Shown here piece by piece: positions 1-6,600 of a stretch of 6,944 nt of DNA; the stretch's first letter is position 1, and every line of letters starts with the position of its first letter. The stretch spans positions 1 to 6,944 of the forward strand of contig JAFLCM010000131.1 in assembly GCA_017303565.1 (NCBI GenBank), given 5' to 3'. This DNA comes from Planctomycetota bacterium. Lineage in GTDB: Bacteria > Planctomycetota > Phycisphaerae > Phycisphaerales > UBA1924. The position numbers and the translations under genes were made by a program. Under the pieces are notes generated by a model. It saw only the letters and a list, made by a program, of their open reading frames with translations, did not search any database and was not told the origin of the DNA.

Positions 1-353
1 CGGTTGGTGGTGATGGTGTGGTGGGTCGCGGCGACGGCGGCGGGGAGGCAGGCGAGTGCGAGGTGGTGGGCGCGTGCCGCGGAGGCGCGGGTGCGTGCTT
101 CGATGGCGGCGCGGAGGCGGGGCTGTTCGAGGTGGGCGATGAGGGCCTCGACGGTGACGGCGAGGTTCTCGGCGATCTGCTCGAGGGTGATCGCGGGGTT
201 GAGGTAGTCGTGGATGAGGTCGTCCTCGGGGACGTCGTCGAGGGTGGGGTCTGGGATGTCGGATCGGGGATGGTCCGATGTCGGAAGTGGGATGTCGGAT
301 TGGGGATGTGGGGGGGACGGATGGGGCGGCTCTCGGGTGGTGGGCGCGGGCAT
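1..353 (-). CDS. Putative helix-turn-helix DNA-binding protein, 3'-truncated by window edge
   Basis: Minus-strand reading from the ATG at 353 stays open to the left edge, giving 117 residues. Residues 1-45 are rich in proline, serine and aspartate with no obvious fold. Residues 46-85 read as helices with a helix-turn-helix look (TLEQIAENLAVTVEALIAHL at 57-76), followed by an alanine/arginine-rich helical stretch. Third codon positions are almost all G or C, as in the other genes here. A GGAG at 364-367 lies 10 bases before the chosen ATG. An in-frame ATG at 386 is an alternative start without a clear ribosome site. The function is unknown. DNA binding is inferred from the helix pattern only; phage small-terminase-like or regulatory proteins have similar helices. 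The C-terminus lies outside the window. Confidence 0.6.
   Translation of the reverse strand, partial: MPAPTTREPPHPSPPHPQSDIPLPTSDHPRSDIPDPTLDDVPEDDLIHDYLNPAITLEQIAENLAVTVEALIAHLEQPRLRAAIEARTRASAARAHHLALACLPAAVAATHHTITTN
253..308. repeat. Two 20-bp direct repeats within the coding N-terminus
   Basis: GGGATGTCGGATYGGGGATG occurs at 253-272 and 289-308 with one mismatch, 36 bases apart, so the reading frame is kept. A degenerate copy of the GATGTCGGA core lies between them (277-285). In the minus-strand protein the copies give the repeated tetrapeptide SDIP at residues 19-22 and 31-34. The repeat lies in the disordered-looking N-terminus of the helix-turn-helix gene. Confidence 0.7.
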
Positions 354-498
354 GGCGTGGCGGCTCCGGAAGGAGGGTCGCGTCATGTATGCGCCGGGGA
401 TTGGGCGGCGTCCAGTGGGATTTGGTGGAGGGCGCGGAGATTGCGCGCGCTGTGGGGCGATGCGGGTGAGATTGGCTTGGGGCTTGGGGCGACGCTCA

Positions 499-568
499 GA
501 GCGGCAGGGGTGCGACTCTTGGAGCGGCAGAGGTGCAACGCTCAGAGCAGCAGAACTCAGAGCTCAGA
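499..568. repeat. 23-bp direct repeat, three copies
   Basis: Units begin at 499, 522 and 545 with GAGCRGCAG. The first two (499-521, 522-544) are closely alike, sharing GAGCGGCAGRGGTGCRAC. The third (545-568) keeps the first nine bases and the CTCAGA ending but has drifted between. CTCAGAGC also flanks the first unit (496-503). The role is unknown; this looks like slippage-type intergenic sequence. Confidence 0.7.
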
Positions 569-575
569 TCGGAGG

Positions 576-657
576 GGCGAGTGGCGAGTGGCGAGTGGGG
601 GAGAATGGCGAATCGCAGATGGCAAATGGCAAATGGCAAATGCGGATGGCGGATGCG
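576..657. repeat. Drifting heptamer tandem array
   Basis: GGCGAGT occurs three times head to tail (576-596). After a short linker with a GGCGAAT variant, ATGGCAA occurs three times head to tail (619-639), followed by degenerate ATGCGG, ATGGCGG and ATGCGGGG units to about 657. The seven-base period is seen directly. It ends about 30 bases before the coding remnant and fills the place where that gene's N-terminus would be expected. Confidence 0.75.
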
Positions 658-689
658 GGGTTCGGGAGTCGGAATCGGGGGTCTTCGGT

Positions 690-1169
690 GAGCGCACGAG
701 CGTCCTCGCCAAGGAACGCGACCAAGGCAAGGCCAAGGCGGCGGAGGTCCAGTCGCGTTGGGTTGGCGAGAAGGTCGAGCACGCCCTCCGAGCCGCGTTC
801 GCCAAGTCGGGCGCTGACCCCAGGAACGAGCGCGACTTCATCGACCGTTACCGGGGTACGTTCGTCGTGGACGCCAAGGGCGAGGTTTGAACCAAGCCCG
901 ACGCGCTCGGTGTGCTCCCGCGCGTCGATCCGGCCCAGTTCGTTCGCGGGGTCGTGAGGGCCGAACGCGGGCGCTGGAGGCCGAACTCGGTCGGCGGCGG
1001 GGCGAAGCCTGCCGACCTGGGCGTGGGCGCGCCGGACTGCTTAAAGCCTAGGCCTACGTGGAACGCCACCCAACAGACCGCTTTCGAGCGCGAGCACGGC
1101 CGCGCGGCGGACCTCGCAGCGGCGGCCCGGTTGGGTACCCGACCGTTCTGGATACAGGGTCGGGGATGA
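690..1169 (+). pseudogene. Decayed coding remnant, possibly phage structural or scaffold protein
   Basis: One plus-strand frame reads as normal protein from about 690, starting near ERTSVLAKERDQGKAKAAE and continuing through KVEHALRAAFAKSGADP and RDFIDRYRGTFVVDAKGEV. It is interrupted by TGA at 888-890 and resumes in the same frame as TKPDALGVLPRVDPAQFVRG to about 1130. Coding sense persists on both sides of the stop: charged helical composition, high G/C at third positions, no further stops. That argues for a broken gene rather than two short ones. No start codon with a ribosome site precedes it, so the N-terminus seems lost into the repeat region. A lysine/glutamate-rich helix followed by a small globular part and a glycine-rich tail resembles phage scaffold or minor head proteins, but this is a weak guess without a search. 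TGA could derive from CGA by one C-to-T change. Confidence 0.5.
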
Positions 1170-1362
1170 GGCCCAGCATCCGGCCCACACCGATCCGGCC
1201 CTCGTGCGCCGCGTGCTCGCCTATCCGACGCCAGCCGCGACCTCGCGCCCGCTCGCGCTAGTCGAGAGCTAGCAGCGGCTGGCGCACCAACTGCGCCTGG
1301 TGGACGAGGCGACTCCGACGGCTACGGTCGCGGCATAGCGCTACTGGTCCTCTGATGCCTGA
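1132..1362 (+). pseudogene. Frameshifted continuation of the remnant with two in-frame stops
   Basis: From about 1132 the best coding sense moves by one base to the next plus-strand frame, reading GWVPDRSGYRVGDEAQHPAH, TDPALVRRVLAYPTPAATS and RPLALVES. TAG follows at 1270-1272, then QRLAHQLRLVDEATPTATVAA, TAG at 1336-1338, RYWSSDA and a final TGA at 1360-1362. Codons are G/C-rich at the third position throughout. Both TAG codons could come from CAG by a single C-to-T change, which would restore an uninterrupted protein. Whether this was the same gene as the preceding remnant, joined by a one-base indel near 1110-1135, or a neighbouring gene cannot be decided here. I do not recognise the family. 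Confidence 0.4.
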
Positions 1363-1405
1363 GGCTGCCGCGTCTCAGCACCCCGCGAAGGTAGACGCGC
1401 AAGGA

Positions 1406-2044
1406 TCAACTCTGGACGCGGAGCAGGTGCTTCCCATGTCCGCTCAGCGAACCGTTGGCGAACAGCAGCGTGTGTTCCGCGTTGCGCTCCAAGCCGATCG
1501 GCTTGCCCTGCAGGCGGCGCAGGTCGACTACTGCGCCGTGCGGGAGGAAGACCCCCTCGAACCGTTCGACATCGCTGCCCCAGTAGATCATGCAGCACGA
1601 CATGGGTGCGCCCTTGCCGCCGTCTTTGCCGTCCACAAGGAACTTCAATCGCGTGTCGTACAAAAACGCGAGTGCGTCGGCGACGCCGAAGACATAGTCC
1701 TTCCAGTGCTTGGTGTTGGTGGCGACGGGGACCAGGGCGAGCACATCGGAGCGGTGCTCTTGATGGGCATTGGCGCACTTGCGTAGCCAGTGCTTGATGG
1801 TCGTTCCGCGCTCGCGGTCTGCCCCATAGGGCGGGTTGACGTAGATTGTGGGAAAGTTCCAAGAACAGTGCAAGCCGTCATGGTCGGGGAGACGGTACTC
1901 GGTCTCGGCCTTGACGACCGAGTGTCGGTTGGAGCATGGATCGAGGGCGATGGTCCCACCGAAGACCTCGCGGACGGCGCGGATGTACTTCGGTGGGGTA
2001 CACCACGTCTGGCTGATCGAGACGATGCTGCGGCCTGCGGTCAT
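1406..2044 (-). CDS. DNA N6-adenine methyltransferase, phage Dam-type family
   Basis: A 212-residue protein predicted to transfer a methyl group from S-adenosylmethionine to adenine N6 in a specific DNA site, protecting it from the partner endonuclease. Visible motifs are WCTPPKY (14-20), typical of the Dam-type family found in phages; ALDPCSN (33-39), the likely cofactor-binding region; and the catalytic motif NPPYG (70-74), the N-P-P-Y form of amino-methyltransferase motif IV. The length fits this single-domain family. The ATG at 2044 is preferred because it overlaps the endonuclease stop as ATGA, with a GGAAAGGG-type site about 11 bases upstream (2056-2063). A longer reading from 2143 would bury 33 codons in the endonuclease gene. 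The overlap suggests translational coupling. The target sequence cannot be read from the protein. A solitary phage-type methylase is possible, but the neighbour argues for restriction-modification. Confidence 0.88.
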   Translation of the reverse strand: MTAGRSIVSISQTWCTPPKYIRAVREVFGGTIALDPCSNRHSVVKAETEYRLPDHDGLHCSWNFPTIYVNPPYGADRERGTTIKHWLRKCANAHQEHRSDVLALVPVATNTKHWKDYVFGVADALAFLYDTRLKFLVDGKDGGKGAPMSCCMIYWGSDVERFEGVFLPHGAVVDLRRLQGKPIGLERNAEHTLLFANGSLSGHGKHLLRVQS

Positions 2045-3177
2045 GGCTGACGAATCCCTTTCCAATCCTTGCGCGCGAGTTTGACCAAATCTGCTTGGAG
2101 GTGGTTCAGCGTGCCGCCGCGAGGGGCGATCACGTTGAACCACGACTCGACTTCCTTCTCGTGTAACTCGAAGTACCGCTTCAAGGCTTGGTCGGCCTTG
2201 GTATCGATCTTGACTTTGGTGAAGGAGTTGCCGGTCTTCTCCGCGCGGTAACTGGCGAGGAAAGCGTCCTTGGCGGGTTTGAGTTCGGCGACCGGGTTGC
2301 GGAGGAGCTTTTCGATGAACTGGGCGAGGCCCGCATCGGTCAGGAACAAAAGCCAGTCGTAGGAGTGCGCCAGAACCTTGAGTTCCTTGTTCTGGTTCTC
2401 AGCCGTGAACCAGTTGCCGTGGTTGCTGACCACGCCGACGGTAAGGATGAAGTGGCGGAGGGCATCGGCATCGTTGCCGTCGATAACCTGGCGGAGGAGC
2501 GCGTCGTAGTCACCCGTGCGGATTTTTCCTCCGCCCACGTCGAGCACGCCCTGCACTTTGCCGCTCTGGAGTCGGAACTTCTGGAGCGAAGAGACCGAGC
2601 GGGCGACGTACGCGCCCTGCTTTGCCTTCTCGATCGTCTGCGGGCCCTTGCGCATCCCTTCTTCAACGCCGACACGCTTGCACTCGAAGATGGCAAACGG
2701 TGCTTCCAAGAGGTCCGTGAGCGCGACCGTGCAACTGTCAGGCTTCGCGGCGTGGATGTGGGCGGTAGTGAAGCCGCACGCGTGCTCGGCGACGACCGCC
2801 GAGTTTCGCATGACGCCGGTGCGTGACAGGATTTGCTCGTCGCGCACGCTGGTTCCGTCGGGCAGTTCGCCCGCGAGTTTCAGGAGTTTCTTGGATGTGA
2901 GCGGCAAGTCGAGCGGCTTCACCGTCACCGATTTGTTGCCGACGATCGGATGCACGGAAAACTCGACGTTGTGGGTGATCTCCGGGTTGGCAAACTCGGG
3001 GGCGGGACGCTCGATAGCGGTCGCGTCACGCAAACCCCAGGCGCAGAGCGTGTAAAAGGTCACGATTTCAATCAGCGTGCCAAGGGCGCGACCGGACGCC
3101 TTCTTCTTGTCGGCGGCGTAGCCAAAGACTTCGGCAGCAAGGGTGTTCTGGAGCTTGTCAACCGACGGGTACGCCAA
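2041..3177 (-). CDS. Putative Type II restriction endonuclease, PD-(D/E)XK type
   Basis: A 378-residue soluble protein without signal peptide or membrane segments, directly upstream of the adenine methyltransferase and overlapping it by four bases. The segment TDLLEAPFAIFECKRVG (154-170) has the shape of a PD-(D/E)XK nuclease core: an acidic residue (D155), a hydrophobic strand, then E165-x-K167 as the metal-binding pair. It is followed by a lysine-rich helix with a conserved-looking QGAY (187-190). Predicted role: cut double-stranded DNA at sites not methylated by the partner enzyme. The start is TTG at 3177, chosen because a perfect AAGGAG lies 7 bases upstream. No ATG fits, as the nearest in-frame methionine is at residue 123. 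G+C appears lower across this gene and the methylase than in the flanking genes, which suggests transfer. The recognition site and subfamily are unknown. Confidence 0.68.
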   Translation of the reverse strand: MAYPSVDKLQNTLAAEVFGYAADKKKASGRALGTLIEIVTFYTLCAWGLRDATAIERPAPEFANPEITHNVEFSVHPIVGNKSVTVKPLDLPLTSKKLLKLAGELPDGTSVRDEQILSRTGVMRNSAVVAEHACGFTTAHIHAAKPDSCTVALTDLLEAPFAIFECKRVGVEEGMRKGPQTIEKAKQGAYVARSVSSLQKFRLQSGKVQGVLDVGGGKIRTGDYDALLRQVIDGNDADALRHFILTVGVVSNHGNWFTAENQNKELKVLAHSYDWLLFLTDAGLAQFIEKLLRNPVAELKPAKDAFLASYRAEKTGNSFTKVKIDTKADQALKRYFELHEKEVESWFNVIAPRGGTLNHLQADLVKLARKDWKGIRQP

Positions 3178-3184
3178 CGCTGAT

Positions 3185-3190
3185 CTCCTT
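3185..3190 (-). promoter_or_regulatory. Shine-Dalgarno AAGGAG deciding a TTG start
   Basis: The minus strand reads AAGGAG, seven bases before the TTG at 3177. It is the clearest ribosome-binding site in the window and fixes the start of the endonuclease gene. Confidence 0.75.
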
Positions 3191-3520
3191 GGGAACCATC
3201 CACAAAGGGTAGCGGATACGAGCCGATTTTACCCAGCCGCCGGAGGCGCGATTGTCCCGGGCCGCGAGAGGTGCGGACAGATTGGTGTGGGCTCTCTGCA
3301 TCAGCGACACACCCACGACTGACGCGCGCGGAGTCGCGTTCGTCGTCGTCGCGGCGAGCCTCGCGGCCTTCCGCGTCACTTCTCTGATGGTGATGATCTT
3401 GGCGCTGCCCAACTTGGACGCGCCCGAGAACTCCCCCAAAACCTGACCCCGCCGCGCTTTCTCCCGCCATTCTCCCGTGGGCGATTTCGCGGGGTTTCTG
3501 CGCTCTCTGTGTCCAAGAAC
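3191..3520. other. Gap upstream of the endonuclease; one doubtful small ORF
   Basis: The promoter of the restriction-modification operon should lie here. A TAAAAT on the minus strand (3226-3231) could be a -10 element but has no good -35 partner. A minus-strand frame from a TTG at 3439 to a stop at 3158-3160 encodes 93 residues (includes SKLGSAKIITIREVTRKAA) with high G/C third positions, and would overlap the endonuclease start by 20 bases. It has no ribosome site and no recognisable helix-turn-helix, so I do not call it a controller gene. GGGGTCAGGTTTTGGGG on the minus strand (3434-3450) resembles short extragenic repeat motifs, but only one copy is visible. Confidence 0.4.
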
Positions 3521-3549
3521 AACGGCCGTGGCGAGTCGCCAAGGCCGTT
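3521..3549 (-). terminator. Strong hairpin, probable tRNA terminator
   Basis: AACGGCC (3521-3527) pairs with GGCCGTT (3543-3549), and TGGCG (3529-3533) pairs with CGCCA (3537-3541) around a 3-base loop, with one G-A mismatch between the two stems. It lies just after the 3' end of the minus-strand tRNA fragment. On that strand it is followed only by a weak T-rich stretch (GTTCTTGG), so termination is likely but not certain. Confidence 0.6.
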
Positions 3550-3556
3550 ATCCATG

Positions 3557-3598
3557 TGGAGCGGAGGAGAGTCGAACTCCCGACCTCATCATTGCGAA
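3557..3598 (-). tRNA. 3' half of tRNA-Ala(CGC), truncated; probable attachment-site remnant
   Basis: Read on the minus strand, the elements are in canonical order and spacing: anticodon loop TT-CGC-AA (3598-3592), 3' anticodon strand TGATG (3591-3587), variable loop AGGTC (3586-3582), T-arm GGGAG-TTCGACT-CTCCT (3581-3565; five pairs including one G-U), 3' acceptor strand CCGCTCC (3564-3558) and discriminator A (3557). CCA is not encoded. The 5' acceptor strand GGAGCGG and a D-arm are absent upstream. CATTT (3603-3599) can pair in four of five positions with TGATG, but may be chance. Anticodon CGC would be alanine. It cannot be a functional tRNA. A break inside the anticodon loop, with everything downstream kept, is the known footprint of tRNA-targeting tyrosine recombinases. 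Confidence 0.75.
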
Positions 3599-3622
3599 AA
3601 ATGCCACCCGAAGAGGACGTGG
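3597..3622 (-). terminator. Weak candidate terminator of the beta-helix gene
   Basis: After the TAA stop at 3631-3633, the minus strand has CCAC (3622-3619) able to pair with GTGG (3607-3604) over an 11-base loop, followed by TTTTT (3601-3597) after CA. The stem is only four pairs. It overlaps the edge of the tRNA fragment. Confidence 0.25.
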
Positions 3623-3630
3623 TAGCCGCG

Positions 3631-6600
3631 TTACGGACACGTGCTGCCGAAGCGGCCGATGAAGTAGACCAGGTCGGGGGTGTCGACGATGCCGTTGTTG
3701 TTGAAGTCGGCTCGGGCGGCCTGGGAGCCGGGGGTGCTGGGTTGGCCGAAGCGGCCGATGAAGAAGACGAGGTCTGAGGTGTCGACGATGGTGTCGTTGT
3801 TGAAGTCGGCGCCGCCGCAGGGGGGCGGGATGGCGATGACGTTCTGGGGGGTGGTGATGGTTCCCTGGTTGGTGAGGTTGCGGTAGTAGACGCGGCAGCT
3901 CGTGGCGGTGAGGGTGGCGCCGGGTTCGATGATGAGGTTTTCGGTATAGACGGCTTCGCACGCTGTGGTGCCGTCGAGGGCGTTGTCGTGGTTGTCGGTG
4001 GTGGTGGCGGTGGTGGTGGAGGTGATGCGGAGGGTGCCGATGGGGAAGGAGGCGGGGAGGTTGCGGTTGAGGGCGGCGTCGGTGGGGCCGCGGTCGAGGC
4101 TCATGGCTTCGAGGGTTGCGGTGCTGGTGGCGTCGGGCTTGGTGAGGACGAGTTCGGCCTGGCGCATGTCGTAGTTGGCGTTGTTGTTGATGGCGTTGTC
4201 GTAGTTGCCGGCGACGGTGAGGCGCCAGACGGGGTTCGGGAGTGAGAGGGAGGAGGCGGGGCCGGCGGTGTAGTCGCCGCGGATGAAGAGGCCGTCGCCC
4301 TGTGCGGTGCGTTCGGTGGTGGCGAGTTCGCGGTAGAAGGCGGTGGTTTCGGGGTCGGCGTCGGGGGGTGGGAGGGGCGGGTTGGAGAGGATGCCGTTGA
4401 TGGTGCCGTTGTTGGTGAGGGTGCCGATGAGGGTGGCGGTGCCGAGTTGGACGGTGATGATTCCGCCGGTGTTGTTGGTGAGGTTTCCGACGAAGAGGGT
4501 GCTGCCGACGGTGTAGATGCGTCCGGAGTTGAGGGTGGTGGCGTAGATGCTGCCGGAGCCGGTGAAGCGTCCGGTGGATGCGATGCTGAGGCTGGGTGCG
4601 GTGAAGGTGGAGTTGGTCCAGTTGGTGACGCCGGGGATGCTGAGGGTGCCGCCGGAGACGATGGTGGCGGACTGGAAGACGGAGGGGGAGTTGGAGCCGA
4701 GGGTGAGGGCGCCGGTGGAGGAAAGGGTGGAGTTGGGGAGTGCGTTGACGGCGCCGGTGGCGGAGAGGGCGCCGGTGGTGGAGAAGGTGGCGCCGGGGTA
4801 GAGGCGGAGGTTGCCGGAGCCGGAGAGTGTTCCGGGGACGGCGGCGGCGAGGCTGGCGTTGTCGAAGACGTTGATGGCGGAGTTGTTGGTGAGGCTGGAG
4901 GCGTTGAGGAAAGCGGAGGCGTTGGCGGGGACGCGGAGTTCGCCGTTGAGGGTGATGCTGGGGCCGGAAGCGCCGACGGGGCGTCCGAGGATGGCGCCGT
5001 CGGTGAGGGTGTAGCGGCCGCCGCTGGGCTGGGTGATGGTGCTGGAGAAGCCGAGGGTGACGGGCTTGCTCACGAAGTCGATGAAGGGCTCGGCGGTGAA
5101 CTGGGCGCTGGGGGCGATGATGGTGTGCCCGGCGGAGGAGGCGGTGAGGGCTTCGGCGATGGAGGTGTGGGTGGTGTTGGCGGTGATGTTGATGACGCCG
5201 TTGGCGAAGGACTCGTACGCGCCGGCGTCGGGCTCGGGGGTGGCGTCGAAGTCGAGGTCGAGGTTGCGGGGGAGGAAGTCGAGGTCGAGGGGGAGGGTTT
5301 CGGCGGTGTTGAGGTCGCGGTCGAGGTCGTTGGTGTCGATGGGGAGGGAGGAGACGGAGCCGAGGTCTACGGCGGGGGAGTTGAGTCGGAGGCGGAAGTC
5401 GTCGTCGGCGTTGCCGGGGCTGTTGTCTGGGCCGTCGGGGTCGGCGAAGAGGGGGTTGACGTTGAGGACGTTGGTGCCTTGCGAGACGCCGCCCTGGATG
5501 ATGGAGTTCTGGAAGGTGGTGCTGCCGGGGGTTCCGGTGAAGAACATCTGGGGGTAGGCGGGGGCGGTGTTGCCCCAGAGGATGGAGTTGGAGATGAGCG
5601 GGAGTCCGGCGTTCATGAAGATGGCGCCGGCGGAGAAGCGGGCGCGGTTGTTGACAATGGTGCAGTTGGTGAAGGAGGCGGCGGAGCCGGTGTTGTCGTT
5701 GAAGAGGACGGCGCCGTGGGCGGCTTCGTTGCTATTGAAGAGGCAGTTGACGAAGGAGGAGGTGGCGGCGTTCTCGTGCCAGACGAGGCCGCCGGGGCGT
5801 CCGGGGCCTTCGGGGAAGGTGTTGAATCGGGCGTCCTGCTTCGCGTCGGTGACGCGGCAGTTGACCATGCGGAGGGTGGCGCCGGTGCGGAGCCAGGCGA
5901 CACCGGCGATGTCGTAGATGATGTTGTCGAAGGTGCAGTCGGTCATGGTGGCGGCGGTGCCGGGCGACGGGTAGACGATGAGGGCTCCGCCGCCGAAGTA
6001 GCAGCGGGCGAACTGGATGTCGCGGAGGGTGACGTTGCACTCTGAGGTGTCGAAAACAATGTTGTTCTGGAGGATGTTGCGGAAGCGGAGGCCGTCGATC
6101 GTGAGCGTGGTTGCCGGGGCGTACGCGGTAATGGCGACGCCGCGGTTGTCGGCGTAGGCGGGGAGGGTGATGTCGGCGAGGTAGGGCGGGTCGTTGGAGT
6201 CGATGTCGCCGTCGAAGATGGTGGGGAAGGCGTCGGTATCGCGGGTGTCGGGGGTGTTGCTGCCGAGGCCGGCGTAGCCGCCACGGATGAGGAGTCCGGG
6301 GCGGGTGACCTGCGTGTAGACGTCCTGACGGTAGATGCCGCCGCCGATGCGGATCTCGGTGACGACCGAGGGGAAGGTGTTGGCAAGGGTGATGGCGTTG
6401 GCGAGGAACCCGAGCGGGCGGTTCCACGAGGCACCTGATCCGAGTTGGCCGGCGCTGTCGGCGGAGCCGTCGGCGTCGACGTAGACGATGGGGCCTGGGA
6501 CGTCCTGGGATCCGCGGGCCTCGTAGGCTCCCATATCGAGGGGTGGGTCGCCGGCGGCGGGGCCGTCGGGGGCGGGGCCCTGCTGGGCGAAACGGGTGAA

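Larger units (their letters stand above)
354..689. other. Stretch without a convincing gene, partly repeats
   Basis: About 335 bases between the minus-strand helix-turn-helix gene and the plus-strand coding remnant. Frames are open on both strands, but their products are low in complexity and are explained by the repeats. From about 499 to 657 the DNA is short tandem repeats. From 354 to 498 I see no promoter I would trust and no RNA gene. The upstream control of the leftward gene should lie here. Confidence 0.55.

Noticed and set aside
499..657. CRISPR array
   Set aside because: The repeats are tandem, 7 or 23 bases long, with no unique spacers between them.
18..890. A single 290-residue plus-strand protein from position 18
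   Set aside because: Only the end (from about 690) looks like protein. The first part is antisense to the helix-turn-helix gene, and the middle is translated repeat DNA.
1341..1862. 173-codon minus-strand frame overlapping the methyltransferase
   Set aside because: Arginine/proline-rich shadow in another frame of the methyltransferase gene, which has clear catalytic motifs.
2045..2143. Longer start for the methyltransferase at 2143
   Set aside because: It would overlap the endonuclease gene by about 100 bases and add an arginine/proline-rich tail unlike the family. The ATG at 2044 gives the usual ATGA overlap.
3557..3603. Complete functional tRNA
   Set aside because: No GGAGCGG acceptor strand and no D-arm occur upstream on the minus strand; the sequence there leads into the end of the beta-helix gene.
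3477..3662. Plus-strand frame encoding ESRTPDLIIAKNA
   Set aside because: This peptide type is a translation of the antisense of a tRNA 3' half; it is explained by the tRNA-Ala fragment.
4447..6045. 532-codon open frame on the plus strand, glycine/valine/glutamate rich
   Set aside because: It is the antisense of the beta-helix gene. Lack of stops follows from G/C-rich third positions on the other strand, and the product is a low-complexity run of G, A, V, E and D without domains.
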